Of a DNA stretch of 64,000 nucleotides, positions 34,970-47,334 are shown in pieces (position 1 is the first letter of the stretch; every line of letters starts with the position of its first letter). The stretch is taken from positions 128,052,952 to 128,116,951 of the forward strand of contig NC_092806.1 of the NCBI RefSeq assembly GCF_040954645.1, written 5' to 3'. The notes below the pieces were generated by a model. It made no database searches and was not told where the DNA came from. It was given only the letters and a program-made list of their open reading frames with translations. The stretch is from Diabrotica undecimpunctata. Lineage: Eukaryota; Arthropoda; Insecta; Coleoptera; Chrysomelidae. The position numbers were made by a program, and so were the translations under genes.

Positions 34970-35699
34970 GATATATGTATATATGTACAGGGTGGGTCAC
35001 CATTAACGGGACGGAAGATTACAGCGAAAGGGTAGAAGTTTTAAAAATTTTTTTACATAAATAGTTTGTGTGTTGATAAAAAACTACATTTTAAAATTAT
35101 TTTGAAATATACAGGGTGTCCAAATAAATTATAACGTATCAAAGTTATATTTTTTCTTATGGGACACCCTGCATTTTATTGCATTTTCTAATTGTTCGCA
35201 AAAAATTAAGTGTAGTTTCATAAAAATTCCCTATACCTAAGTACAGAGTGTTGTGAGTTATGTCGATTTTTTTAAAATGTAAAGTTTTATAAAAAGAGTC
35301 ATTCTTAACTTACCAAATTTTCTCTTGTGTCTAAATAGTTGTACATTTGTTTAATGTATTCCATGATTGAGCATTAAACATCTCTTTAATATGTGGCTTA
35401 TTTTAAATGAAACACCAATATATTAATAAATTATTATATTAAAAAAACTTTTCTCTTTCGAATGGAATTATACTATAGCTAGGTGTCATAGTTTTTGCGT
35501 TATTTACAATTTATTTAAATGGTAAATCGATTTTAAAATATTTATAGTTACCCTTGATTTTTAAACCTATCATCTTGGCGTAGTTGTTACAAACGAAGCC
35601 AGTGTAGTTGTAAATATATATGTATACTTTTAATTGCTGACTTGTATAATAAAGTTTTTTGTTATTGAGAATAATTAAATACATAACGAAACAGAAAGA

Positions 35700-37001
35700 T
35701 TTATTTATTTATTTATCGTATGGCATACAATAAGAACACATATTTAAAAAGCAATATAAAACATTACATGGAGTATTACAAACGAACATCTAATGCATTA
35801 ATATAGTCTAAAACATTTTCGGTCGCATTCAGGAACTCGTCAAAAACTCCAGGGAACCGCCTTCGGGGCATTCTTCAACAATGTGACGGACAGTCTGTCG
35901 TTGCGCACCACAGTCACACTCCGGAGTAAGGGCTTTTCCCCATTTATGTAAGCTGTCAGCACATCTACCGCTTCTTGTTCTTATTCTGTTTAGCGTTGTC
36001 CATGCACTCCGGGTCAGTTCAAAGCCTGGCGGTTTCTGATCGATACAGGCCATTTGCTGTGCTTCCTGTGGTGAGTCGCGCTCCCATTGTCTTCTCCAAG
36101 CGTTGGTGAGGTCGAAATGTTCCTGATGTAAGGAGGTGGCCCTTAACATGACAGGATATCTGGAGCGCAGACTGTTCATTTCGATATCACGCCTATCATG
36201 GTGGATGGGTAGTTGATGGTTAGACTGGATTTTTCGATATTCTCTGAGAAGGGAGTGACTTCTTCGTAGTTTCGGCGGTGGAATGTGACTCAGGATGGGG
36301 AGCCAATAGTTGGGTGTTGGTCTAATTGTACCTGAAATCATTCGAATTGTCTGGTTTAATTGGGTGTCAATAATCTTCGTGTGTTTGCTATTGAGCCATA
36401 CTGGGGAAGCATATTCAGCTGTCGAGTATAAAAGTCCGATAGCAGATGATCTGAGTACGGAGGCTGAGGACCCCCATGTGGTACCACATAGCTTTTGGAT
36501 TATATTATTTCGCGTTTTCAGTTTTGCTACCGTTCTTTGTAGGTGTTCTTTAAAACTTAAAGTTCTGTCAAGAGTCACTCCAAGATATTTTGGTGTTGAG
36601 TTATGAGTTAGTAGTCTGTCTTCAAAGTGTTCAAAGACAGTTTTTTGTTGGCTTGGGCATTATTTAGATGGAAACAGCACACTTCGGATTTCGTCGCATT
36701 AGGCCGTAGCCTCCATTTGCTAAAGTATTCTCCCATAATGGCAAGGTCATCCGTTAGTATTGTTTCTGTAACTGGCCATGTTATTATGTCTTGCTGCAAT
36801 GGCCCAGTCGTCAGCGTAGCCAAATTTCTGCGAATTTGTCCTAGGTAGGTCCGCGATGTATAAATTAAACAGTAAGGGTGCCAAAACAGATCCCTGTGGC
36901 AGTCCATTGCTGAGCTTCATTTGGACACTTTTTGAGTTGCCCATTGTGACTTGGAAAGGTCTCAATAGGTATCAATTCAAATTGATACTGAAACTGATAT
37001 T
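35700..37001 (-). mobile_element. jockey-type LINE nested in mariner-like element, 12-bp TSD
   Basis: The duplication GAAACAGAAAGA is exact at 35688-35699 and 37002-37013. The minus strand encodes RT from motif B (GLPQGSVLAPLLFNLYIADL) and motif C (FGYADDWAIAA) to the thumb (LLYSTAEYASPVWL) and a Cys-containing C-terminus (CDCGAQRQTVRHIVEECP). It ends with an A-rich ATAAATAAAT-type tail on the minus strand. It is 5'-truncated within RT. Two frames (36965-36608 and 36578-35829) are interrupted by a frameshift. No RNase H is present. Confidence 0.9.
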
Positions 37002-37069
37002 GAAACAGAAAGAAATTTAATAAAACAAATACATAAATAATACAAAATTAACTACAACTTACTATAAGT

Positions 37070-38135
37070 TAAAAATGGTCAATTATGTAAAATCTGTTTA
37101 AAATGCTTGCCATTTTGTACAGTACAAGAAGCGATTCTGTCTTCAAATGATTTACAAACATTATTTAACATATTTGGTGTTATAGTCGCAAAAGCGTTCA
37201 AAATTCCTAATTTCATGGCGTAGTAGGGGGTGTAATATATACAATATTTTTATTATAACCCCATTTAAAGAAATCCATCTTGGTCAATCCCGGTGACCTA
37301 GGTGGCGAATGACCGCTTCTACCTTTCCATTTATTTCTAAATTTTCTGTTAAGGTAGTTCCTAACATCACGTGAAAAATGAGCAGGAGACATTTTTGTTC
37401 AGATACTAGGTGGAAGATTTTCAAAAAGGATCCAAAAATCTTGTTTTAAGAAAATTAAAATATTTATTCCATTGAGATTTTCGTCGAAAACATACGGGTC
37501 GATAACATACTCGCCCATAGTGCCGCCCCAAACGTTAACACTCCATCGGTGTTGACGATCAACAGTACGAAATAAATGTTTTTTTTAATGTATCATAATA
37601 ATAAAAATGATGTCTATTTACTAGACTATTATTGTAAAAAGTAGATTCGTCTGTAAACAATACATTTAAAAAAAAATCAGGATCTTCTCCAATTTTATCT
37701 AAAGTCCATAAACAAAAATTTAAACGTTTATCATAATCTTGTTCTGTCAAATGCTGGTGTTAAGTGTGAGACGGATGATAGTGGTTTGCCTTTTGTATTC
37801 TACATACACTCGTTTGACTGATTTCTTATTCACCCGAAATTTTTCTAGTACTAGTATTTGGGTTTTCCGTAACAGAAATCAGGACATCAAGTTCGTTGAC
37901 GTTGTCACCACTGACTGGTTAATTTTTATTTATCTTTTTGTATACAACATTACCAGTTAGTAGCACGGAATCTATTCAGATATCTCTCAAAAACTCCCTT
38001 TTTTGGGAGTTTTCTATCAGGATACTTTTGAGCGTAAACTTTAGAAGCTAAGAGACAATTTTCCAAACATTCTCCAATGCAAAGTACCACGTTGACTCTT
38101 TCGTAAATAGCGTAATTCTTCATTTTTGGAAACAA
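37070..38135 (-). pseudogene. mariner/Tc1-like transposase remnant
   Basis: Minus strand: an N-terminal HTH region starts at 38135 (MFPKMKNYAIYERVNVVLCI, then ENCLLASKVYAQKYP), followed by STRKISGE and QTSVCRIQKANHYHP, then LTEQDYDKRLNFCLWTLDK and the first catalytic motif VLFTDESTFYN. The end carries HFSRDVRNYLNRKF, GHSPPRSPGLTKMDFF (third catalytic position) and KWGYNKNIVY. The middle with the second catalytic Asp is deleted and the parts lie in different frames. It is embedded between the long inverted arms of the 34988-38765 element. Confidence 0.8.
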
Positions 38136-39234
38136 TTAAATTTGTAGATAATAAAAAAATGTTTATATTTTTGACAATTACTAGACCTTAATGTCAAAAA
38201 TGACAATGTTTTACAATGACAATAACTGACTACTTCTTTTGTTTTCAAAATGGTTTTACCGTTTTACCGATTAAGAATTTAAATAATTGTAAATTACGCA
38301 AAAACTGTGACACTTCCGTGTAAAATAAGCCACTTATCGTACATTGAATAATCCAATATTGAATCTGTACATTTTGAACACCCTGTAAAAAGATGTTTAA
38401 TGCTTAATCATGGTATACACTAAACAAATATCTAACTATTAAGACATAAGAGAAAATTTTTTATAATTGCTTAGAGTTGAGAATGACTCTTCATTTAAAA
38501 CTATACATTTTAAGAAAAGACGAGATAACTCAGAACACTCTGTACTTAGGTATAGAGAATTCTTATGAAACTATACTTAATTTTTGGCGGACAATTAGAA
38601 AATGGCATAAAATACAGGGAGCCCCATGAGAAAAAATATAACTTTGATACACCGCAATTTATTGGGACACCCTGTATAGTTCAAAATCATTTTAAAATGT
38701 AGCTTTTCTCAACTTACAAACTATTTTATGTTAAAATTTTTTTTTAAATCTTTTACCCTTTAGAGCTAAAAAATTAGAGCTTTTTACAGTTTCCAAAATA
38801 ACTTTCCTGAAAGTTGGCATGCCTGAATCCGAATATAGTCATATATTAAGCTTTAGGCGTCAAGTTTTTGTTGCCCCAAAAATTAATATTCCTATCCCAA
38901 ATTCAATTCTGATATCTCACGACAACACCGAATTAAACAACAAGAAAACCAACTTAACAACTCTTTCAATTTTCTAATGTTAACAATTCGAAAGAGAAAA
39001 TAATCAAATAACTCAAAAATTCGTTACAACAGAAACTTCAATTGCGGTACTTTCGGTGTACAAAAAAGTACACACTGGTATAAATAGATAAATTTTAGCA
39101 TCTCCTGAAATAACATAAAGACCTTATTAGCTTGGTTTAAACATATACCGACGACGTTAACGACTTCGTAGGATTATTGTCAAAAATGCATCCATACTAT
39201 ACAGATAGCCGCATAAAAAACAGAAGTATAACCA

Positions 39235-39620
39235 GTATGAGAACCAGAAGAGTTGCTGCGAGTCTTTGAAAGAAAAGTATTGAGGACCATATATGGCGGA
39301 GTAAACGAACAGGGTCTGTGGCGAAGGCGATATAACTTTGAACTCTATAGACTTTTTGGTGATGCAGATATTGTGAAGACCATCAAAATAAACCGCCTAA
39401 GGTGAGTGATCCCATTAAAATAACTATGCTAAACAGGCCGGTCGGAAGAAGAAGAAGGGGGCGACCTAAACTCAGATATCTGGACGATGTACAGGAAGAT
39501 CTGAGGAAGATTGGAGTGAGGGGCTGGAGAAGACAGACACTCAATAGGGAAGGATGGAAGAATGTTTTGAAGCAGGCCAAGGCTCACGAAGGGCTGTAGC
39601 GCCAACTGATGATGATAACC
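39235..39620 (+). mobile_element. LINE C-terminal fragment
   Basis: Plus-strand reading gives LLRVFERKVLRTIYGGVNEQ and LWRRRYNFELYRLFGDADIV. After a frameshift it gives RPVGRRRRGRPKLRYLDDVQ, VRGWRRQTLNREGW and AKAHEGL with a stop at 39597. It is followed by the 3' end CGCCAACTGATGATGATAAC. Same family type as LINE-A, and truncated at 5'. Confidence 0.75.
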
Positions 39621-40277
39621 AGTATACCAGAATATATAAAAAACAAAAAACTAATGAAAGAACTAGACATATCACTAGAAGTAGACTCTTACACCTCTTT
39701 AGAATCCTCAAATAAATTGATTGCATGCATCAGCATGTTATTAAAGGGTTTTATGCTCACTTTAAAGTGTTTAAACTTTTATGTTCAGAAATTTCACCAT
39801 CTATTATATGTATACAACAGACAAATTTTAAAGGACAGCATTCTTATTGTATTTAAAATTACACATGTTTCTATAAACACCGAAGACATAAAAATATAGC
39901 CAGCAGAGGAGTTGGCATGTATATAAGTCAAAATAACCATTCACTCCTACTCCAAGAATAATTGTGGCCGATTTTAATTGTCATACTGACTGACCCAGTA
40001 TAATCAAAAACAATTTTAAATAATTGTTATAGACGTCGCATCGTTAATATACATCAGTTTTTTAAAACATTTTTTATATATTCATTAATATATTAATAGG
40101 TACATTAATAGCTTGTAAATGGTGCTAATCTTAAAGATTCATGTCTGCTAAACTTTTCACTGATTGCTATGAGGAACAATATTGGCTAAAAACAATAGTT
40201 AATAATGTCTGTGTTATTAAATCTGCTTACTATAACTGACTTTTCACACTTATTTAAAAACATTTTAAATTTTTTAG

Positions 40278-40547
40278 ACCATCGCCTTGATCTTAGCATT
40301 CTCCTGCGGGAATACAGCAGAAGCAGTGAAACGAATCTCCACGATAAGCTTTAAAATATTTTTGAACATTCCAGGTTATTCGACATATCAAACAATGGTT
40401 AAAGAAGAATTGGTATTATTAGCTGATCATAATTGCGGTAGAAACATTTGTTTTTCAACTGGATTTTTTCCTGTTGATTACAGTCTTTTATTTGTAATAT
40501 TGGGGTGCATTTCAACTTATTTAATGATATTGTTACAATTTTCTTAA
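40278..40547 (+). CDS. gustatory receptor 2, exon 2 (C-terminal)
   Basis: The acceptor AAATTTTTTAG precedes 40278; phase 0 continues exon 31779-32699 across a 7.6-kb intron. The 89 residues start [20 protein letters not shown], then a loop with [16 protein letters not shown], then TM7 ending in [10 protein letters not shown] with the canonical insect GR signature TYxxxxxQF. TAA is at 40545-40547, and AATAAA at 40572 is a plausible polyadenylation signal 25 bp later. The exon aligns well with GR1 exon 2 by eye. Confidence 0.9.
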   Translation, partial: TIALILAFSCGNTAEAVKRISTISFKIFLNIPGYSTYQTMVKEELVLLADHNCGRNICFSTGFFPVDYSLLFVILGCISTYLMILLQFS

Positions 40548-40571
40548 GTAGGTAGTACATCCGCACATTTA

Positions 40572-40577
40572 AATAAA
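40572..40577 (+). promoter_or_regulatory. polyadenylation signal of GR2
   Basis: AATAAA, 25 bp past the GR2 stop codon; spacing is normal for a short insect 3' end. Confidence 0.55.
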
Positions 40578-40703
40578 TATTGTCCAATGTTATTATTAAT
40601 TTTAATCCAAGATGGAATATTAGAAACAAATACGTGTTTTGTAAATACATAAGCAATGTGTCTATTACTAGTAGATATATTACACGTGTTGCCTTTTGTA
40701 TTT

Positions 40704-40913
<210 letters not shown>

Positions 40914-40942
40914 CCGTACGCAGTCACCTTTTTTATTGAGAC

Positions 40943-41182
40943 ATGGAGACCTCTCTTAAAGAAAATATTGTCCGCTCCTACCGCGAATCAAAATCCTACC
41001 GTCAAAAATGTTCGAGCCATCTCCACGCCAATTTCCACGCCAATCCCCACACTAACCCTCACGCTAACATCCACCCAAACCACGTCCGAACCCACGGTAT
41101 AAATGAACCGTCTTCTGTTCCCAGTGGCAGTAACGCATTGGTTAGTGATCAGTGCAGAATGTCCGGGGACTCGGGAGACTAA
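40943..41182 (+). CDS. 79-codon reading frame with His/Asn/Pro-type repeats
   Basis: It begins [20 protein letters not shown] and contains an imperfect repeat of (H)ANxHxNP units ([19 protein letters not shown]), then a Ser/Gly end and TAG. The DNA is far more GC-rich than its surroundings and sits between two TA arrays, so it is likely transposon-derived. I do not recognise the family, and no catalytic motif is present. Confidence 0.35.
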   Translation: METSLKENIVRSYRESKSYRQKCSSHLHANFHANPHTNPHANIHPNHVRTHGINEPSSVPSGSNALVSDQCRMSGDSGD

Positions 41183-41282
41183 GACCTCGGAAGCCTTGCA
41201 GAAGACATCAATGATGATGAGAGGATGTCAAAAGATTCATTTATACCATTGCACTGATTTCTTAGCTCTAGGTTTACTGTAC

Positions 41283-41975
<693 letters not shown>

Positions 41976-41994
41976 CCTAATAGACCATAGACCA

Positions 41995-42072
41995 TAGAAT
42001 AGACCATAACGTATCTCCGTGGGCATGTGACGAAAGAATTAGTATATTAAGTATTTAACTGCAGCAGTCAAG

Positions 42073-42162
<90 letters not shown>

Positions 42163-42243
42163 CTTGACTGCTGCAGTTAAATACTTAATATACTAATTCT
42201 TTCGTCACATGCCCACGGAGATACGTTATGGTCTATTCTGTCT
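41995..42243. repeat. palindrome with perfect 80-bp arms around (TA)n
   Basis: Left arm 41995-42075 and right arm 42160-42243 are exact inverted copies (AGAATAGACCATAACGTATC on the left, its complement on the right). The centre, 42076-42159, is pure TA. It has the same design as 34603-34969 but an unrelated arm sequence. Confidence 0.95.
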
Positions 42244-42389
42244 AGGCGTCTCTAGGCGTCACATGTCGCATGTGGTATGTGTGTGCATGTATGTACTTCA
42301 TGCATTCTAATATACAGAAGTATAACTTTTGTATATGCTGCATAAAGAAAACTATTATAGAAGTATTACTCTCCTTTCCTCTCAAACAG

Positions 42390-42445
42390 GACATGCCGCC
42401 AGCGCCTCGTGTCCCACAGACAGCTAAACAAATTTTCTCTTGGAG
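42390..42445 (+). CDS. candidate 56-bp internal exon
   Basis: A pyrimidine-rich tract and acceptor CTCAAACAG, 56 bp at about 50% GC, then donor TGGAG|GTAAT. One frame reads MPPAPRVPQTAKQIFSW with no stop; a second frame is open too. The composition contrasts sharply with the AT-rich flanks. I do not recognise the protein and found no partner exons, so this could also be a fragment of mobile DNA. Confidence 0.3.
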
Positions 42446-42934
42446 GTAATTAGAAAATTAAATGTGCTTATAAAAACAAAATATTTTATATTAAAATAAA
42501 CAAAACAAACGCATTTTAGAATTAATTGGTAATTTCTGCTTCTCCTAATTAATGATGTGCCTTGTTAAAACAAGAAAAACAGTATTCAGGTTGACCAGGG
42601 CAATCGAATACAAAGTTTTAATCCTACGAACTTTTTGTCTACTTCACGATAACTTAAACGTCAAGATTTTAATAATTGACGACAGCATCTACATTGCTTA
42701 CGTCGTTTCCTTTCAGATCCTTCGGTTTTTCTAATAGTATGTACTCTTTTTTTAAGTGGTTTTTCTTCAAGTGATTGTACTAAACTATAAACTAACTAAC
42801 TAATTTAGAGCATATATTGAATATAATTAAACTATTAACAATAGCTGTTCCAAGTATCATCTTAAATACTACTTTTCTAAAAAAATAAATATTAAAAGAA
42901 ATATGTTAAAATTAAAACCTATTTTATTTCTTAC

Positions 42935-43640
42935 CAGTACCATTTCAAGCTTCGACGTAGTACTGTATGGAAGGATGACATCTGATCGGAATAATTTACG
43001 CCTTTCTTTGCAGAGTTGTAATCAATTATACATTTCGGTTATACAACCTTTTACTATGGGCTGAGATACTTAAAATCATTAACACAAATCTCTTTATCCA
43101 TCCACTTAATAATTCTTAGTCCATCTTTCTTTTTTCCAACAACCTCTGTTCGCTTCATCTTTTTGGACTGGTTAAAAATATTTGCTTTATGGTTCCTCTC
43201 AGAGTCTCACAGTAAATCATTCTTTCTGCTAACAGTGTTTTAACGAGAGGTATACCTAAATTAAAGATATCAGCAAATAATATTTTGCCAGCTTTTTTGG
43301 GTTACACTGAAGTATTTTTAGATTAACTGTTTCAGAGTGTACCACATTAACTGGTTGTTGTTCATTTTTTCCTGTATAAATACTTACATTGAAAGTATAG
43401 CCTTCAGGTGAACAGAGTTTGTACAGTTTTCCTCCATATTTATGAGTCTTGTTATTATATTCATCTATAACGAGAATTCTGCCAGGCTCCTTTATTCTTT
43501 AAAAATTTTAAATCAGCATTACCACTACTCTCGACACCGACAAGTTAAAACGAATGACATATGCCTCTTGGGTTCTGTGAAGCATGGTAACAAGAAATTT
43601 TTGTTTATGTGCAGCACGTATCTCTGAGGTCATGTCTCAT
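42935..43640 (-). pseudogene. piggyBac transposase remnant (PGBD4-like)
   Basis: Minus-strand reading gives ILVIDEYNNKTHKYGGKLYK (the region after the first catalytic Asp), LCSPEGYTFNVSIYTGKNEQ, then VVGKKKDGLRIIKWMDKEIC, and near 43020-42960 the third-aspartate motif KKGVNYSDQMSSFHTVLRRS. Many stops and frameshifts are present. The expected GVD is GVN, so even the catalytic position is lost. No ends or TTAA duplication were identified. Confidence 0.7.
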
Positions 43641-43712
43641 ATTATGGGTATCAGAAGCGAGAATTAAAAATTTTTATCGATGGATATTTAAGATAGGTAC
43701 ACATAGGCGAGC

Positions 43713-44452
43713 CGAACTGTTCGCGAACTGCAAGAGAGCTGTTTGAGAACAGTTCGTTGAAAATACAAGTATGTTTACAGCGAACTCCTCGCAAACTCGT
43801 CACGATCCATAAAAAGCAATGAACGAACTACGAACCAACTTGTGCGAAGTAGCAGTTTTGTTTGTGTAGAAGTGCAAGCGTGGTGTGTATTTATCGTAGA
43901 GTATACCAATTTTCAAAAAATCGCATGGCATCATAAGCAAACCATTTACTTTCGTACGCTTCGTCTCTACCTAAAAGCACATAATTCATTTTATTCATTA
44001 ATCAACATAATTTGATGAAATATAATTTATGCTTTTAGAATTTGTTTTATTCAACTCACGCTTTCCTATTTCACCAGTCACTATGGAGACCTTTTTATTT
44101 TCTCGACTAGAGAATGCTAATAGGTTTATCATTTTTCGTTTACAGTCTTCTAATGACATGTCTATAGTCTCACCTATTTCGCACCATGCGTCATTTTTTC
44201 AGTTTTTTTCGGAAATGATCACGGTATTTCGGATCATATAGTCTCTTTTTGCTCTGATATAAAGTCAATAAGTTCAATACATTTATTCTTTGACCACTGT
44301 GCCATCATGGAAAACTTGGGTTTACGCCGAACAATATACACTAAATTCAAACTAGGAACAAGTCAAAAAATCTCGACTGGCCATGATTAATTAGTACCGC
44401 CGTACTAATTATACGAATATAGCGTTCGCAAACGGTTCGCGAACAGTTATAT
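43713..44452 (-). mobile_element. candidate element with TIRs around a MADF-domain remnant
   Basis: GCCGAACTGTTCGCGAAC at the left and GGTTCGCGAACAGTTAT at the right are inverted. They bracket a 0.7-kb region whose minus strand encodes a broken MADF-type protein (44320-43880). PIF/Harbinger elements carry a MADF/Myb-like gene next to the transposase, so this may be an internally deleted member. A three-base target duplication could not be confirmed. Confidence 0.4.
43880..44320 (-). pseudogene. MADF-domain protein remnant
   Basis: The minus strand starts at ATG about 44313 (MAQWSKNKCIELIDFISEQK), continues with YDPKYRDHFRKK in a shifted frame, then CKRKMINLL, SRENKKVSIVTGEIGKREL and ESKWFAYDAMRF. 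Order and spacing match a MADF (Myb/SANT-like) DNA-binding domain: an N-terminal helix, the NPxYRD motif, KKxxxLR, then a W/F helix. Frameshifts and stops are present. It is probably part of the surrounding candidate element. Confidence 0.5.
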
Positions 44453-44509
44453 TACATATTTATTTTGTAATATCTTAATAATTACAAATTATCACATTTT
44501 TCTTCAAGA

Positions 44510-46360
44510 CAATGAAACGTCCAAAGACCTGGACTTCATAATCATGGAAGCAGAGATAAAAGAAGAGATAGGTAGTGATTTTGAAGAATTTATGAGTAAT
44601 AAAGGATCTAAGGAAAACGATCCGAATAACAGTACACTGAATTCAAAAGAATCAAGCAAGCGTTCAAGGTCTAAAAGGAGTAAAACAGACAAAAACAAAT
44701 GAAGCAAACATGAGAACTACAAGAATAAAGAAAATAGGCTTAAGTATCAGGAAAGAAAAAGAGAAAATGATTAATGGAATTACAATATAGAAAAAGAGGC
44801 AGAGAACTATGAAACCTCGTTGCAATTGCAAGCTAAGTAGGGATGACAAGACAAAGTTGAAATGTTCTATTTCTGACAAGGCTAGACACGAAATATTCGA
44901 CAACTTTGAGAGAAAAACTTGGGGTAAAAAAAAACTTTTATGAATACATTAGTAATTGGGAAAGCTACAGAGAGACGAAGTGGAGAACGGGAAATATTTA
45001 GAAGGCAAACATCGACCGAGTCTTATTTAAACGCTGAACATAATCGAATACGAGTATGCAAAAAGATGTTTTTAAATACACTCTCTCTGTATTGGAGAAA
45101 TTGCCATAAAGAAGTGGGCCAGAGAAACAGTTACAGATAATAAGCAAGTCAAAAAGCAGCCGAAAAGCGAAAAAGCAATAAAAAACTTTCTTTTAAAATT
45201 TCTTTCGACAAATTACCCAAACTTGAGTCCCATTACTGCAGGGCAAAAAGTTCAAAGTTATACTTGGAAACAGTATGGCAATCAAAAGCATAATTATATA
45301 CAGCTTACAGTAGAGATTTTTGTGGGGAAAATAATATACCACCCATGTCAAGAGCCGCCTTTTCCATAATTTTCGATCAGAAAAATTTATCTTTATACCA
45401 GTCTAAAAAGGATAAGTGCGATATTTGTGTAGCTTTTGAAACAAAGAATATTTCGCAAGATGAGTACAATTTTCACATTCTGCTAAAAAACGAAGCACGT
45501 AAAGAAAAGGTTACTAAAAAAGAATCAGATAATGAAGTTTTTACAATTGATCTGCAATCTGTGCTACTCTATCCAAAGTCCAATGTGAGCTCCCTCTATT
45601 AGAACAAAAAAAACTTATCGTACATAATTTCACGATTTACGATCTAAAACGTGAATGTTTTTTATGGAATGAAACAGAGGGTCGGATAACAGCTAATTGA
45701 GCTAATGAGTTTGCAAACATAATAGTAAATGTTCTAAAAAAAAGTAAAGGCCAATACTCGTGATAAAAAAAACTAATTATATTTTGTATAGCGATGGTTC
45801 AACGTCCTCTTCAACGTAGCAACAGAAAAGATTTAACTATAATACAAAAGTATCTCCAGAAAGGTCATACCCAGATGGGGGCAGATAACATGTATTCTAG
45901 GATAGAAAGATTGATTCGAAAATCTACAATTAATGTACCTGCTGACAATGCAATAATATGCAAAAAACGTGTTTGAAAAATCCCTACAGAGTAGAATAGT
46001 ACTTATCGCATGATTTTTTAAAAACATTGAAGGTAATATAAATTTTATCTCATCAATACGACCTGGAAAAATGTTGGTAGTTGACCTAAAGGCAACTAAA
46101 TATACAAACAAAAATATATTTTACAAAATTAGACATTCTGAATTGGAATGGAAAGCTTTTCCTGTCAGAGTACCTGCAAATCCAAAATTTTTAGATTTTG
46201 ACTCTTTGCCTGCATTATACAGAGGTAGAATTCCCATTAAGAAAAAAAATATGAGCATTTCCAACAACTTAAGAAAAGTGTACAACAGGACTACCATTTA
46301 TTTTATGATCACTTACCTCATAATTAGCCTTGCGTTTATTTCATTTTATATTTTCTGATT
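44510..46360 (+). pseudogene. decayed DUF7869-like insect repeat gene, copy 2
   Basis: Pieces in order: an acidic/basic N-terminus (IMEAEIKEEIGSDFEEFMSN, then SKRSRSKRSKTDK), a Cys block (PRCNCKLSRDDKTKLKCSIS), NRIRVCKKMFLNTLSLYWRN (as in copy 1's KKVCKNVFLQIHGIT), SKKDKCDICVAFETKN (45405), a VFTIDLQSVLLYPKSNVSSL stretch, NFTIYDLKRECFLWNETEG, YLQKGHTQMGADNMYSRIER, and a C-terminus up to 46358. This covers the core usually called DUF7869. More than five frameshifts and stops exclude function. Function of the family is unknown; its repeat status in insects and the conserved acidic core suggest an integrase or transposase origin, which is inference. Confidence 0.65.
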
Positions 46361-47334
46361 TAAAATTTTTTTAAGCATTCATTTATCTGTTACAATTACC
46401 GATGTGTAATCCTTATGTTAGTGGTTTATTTGCATTAAAAAAATAAATAAACTTTTTTCAGAAAAATGCGTATTTCCATTTTGCTTTCAAAATATTAGTT
46501 CGCAAAAAGCGTATCTCCAATTTAATTTAATAGACCAGGGAAATAAGCAAAAAAAGTACCCCGTTTTTGACACTCGTCCGGCCAGGCAAACGACAGTTGT
46601 TTTTAGTAGTATGGACCTCTGTAACAAAAACCTATATGTTTCCTGCAGTCGATTTTTTGGACTTAATTAGGTATTAACAAATTAAGGTCAAAAAACGGAA
46701 AAATTTTTCTTTTTTCGTCTATCGGCAAAATTGAAGCATTTTAAACAAATTTTACAAGAGAAGAAACTTTTAAGTCATATAAAAACCTTCAAAATGGCGT
46801 TTACTAAATGTTTCTATCCTTATTTGTTGCTTAGGAAATTGCAAGGTTTTTTATAAATGTTAATAACTTTTTTGAAAATAAACTTATAACATTTATATTT
46901 CGTAGAATGCTGTGTCTATGAGTGCTTAAAATATTGTTAAAATTTCAAAGTGATCGGTCAAATAGTTTAAGAGTTATTTTATTTGTTTATCGCAAATTAA
47001 TTTTTTTGCAACAATATAAGTCAGAAAATTATATAGTTTTAGTAATTGTAATGATAGTTTCTTGAAGAAGAAGATTTGTTCTATTATTAACATTAAAAAA
47101 AATTAAGAAAATTAATTTTAAATATTGCAAAATAATTTTGCAAAAACATGTCGATTTTTTGCTTATAAACAATTAGAATAACTTTTTAGCCATTGCCTGT
47201 AAGAACATTATTTTTAAAAGCCTAAATTTTTTTACAAATTTAAAAGAAAAAAAATTTGTCCTAAAATAATTTGGTACAAGGTTAGCCTCTTTTTTTATTT
47301 AATTCATAGCAGCTTTGTTTATAACAATTAAGAA

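Larger units (their letters stand above)
34988..38765 (-). mobile_element. mariner-like long-inverted-repeat element with nested LINE
   Basis: The left arm (from about 35022) and right arm (to about 38765) are inverted copies at roughly 80-85% identity over at least 370 bp and further in patches. Shared landmarks are ACAGGGTGTCC near 35112 and its complement near 38672, ACCTAAGTACAGAGTGTT, and GTGGCTTATTTTA. Inside, the minus strand carries a decayed transposase (37070-38135) and a LINE inserted with its own target duplication (35700-37001). CAGGGTG-type ends are common in mariner-like elements. It lies in the GR2 intron. Confidence 0.75.

Noticed and set aside
42552..42734. 60-codon frame after the candidate exon (MMCLVKTRKTVFRLTRAIEY)
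   Set aside because: Considered as a further GR or host exon, but no splice sites or family motif support it.
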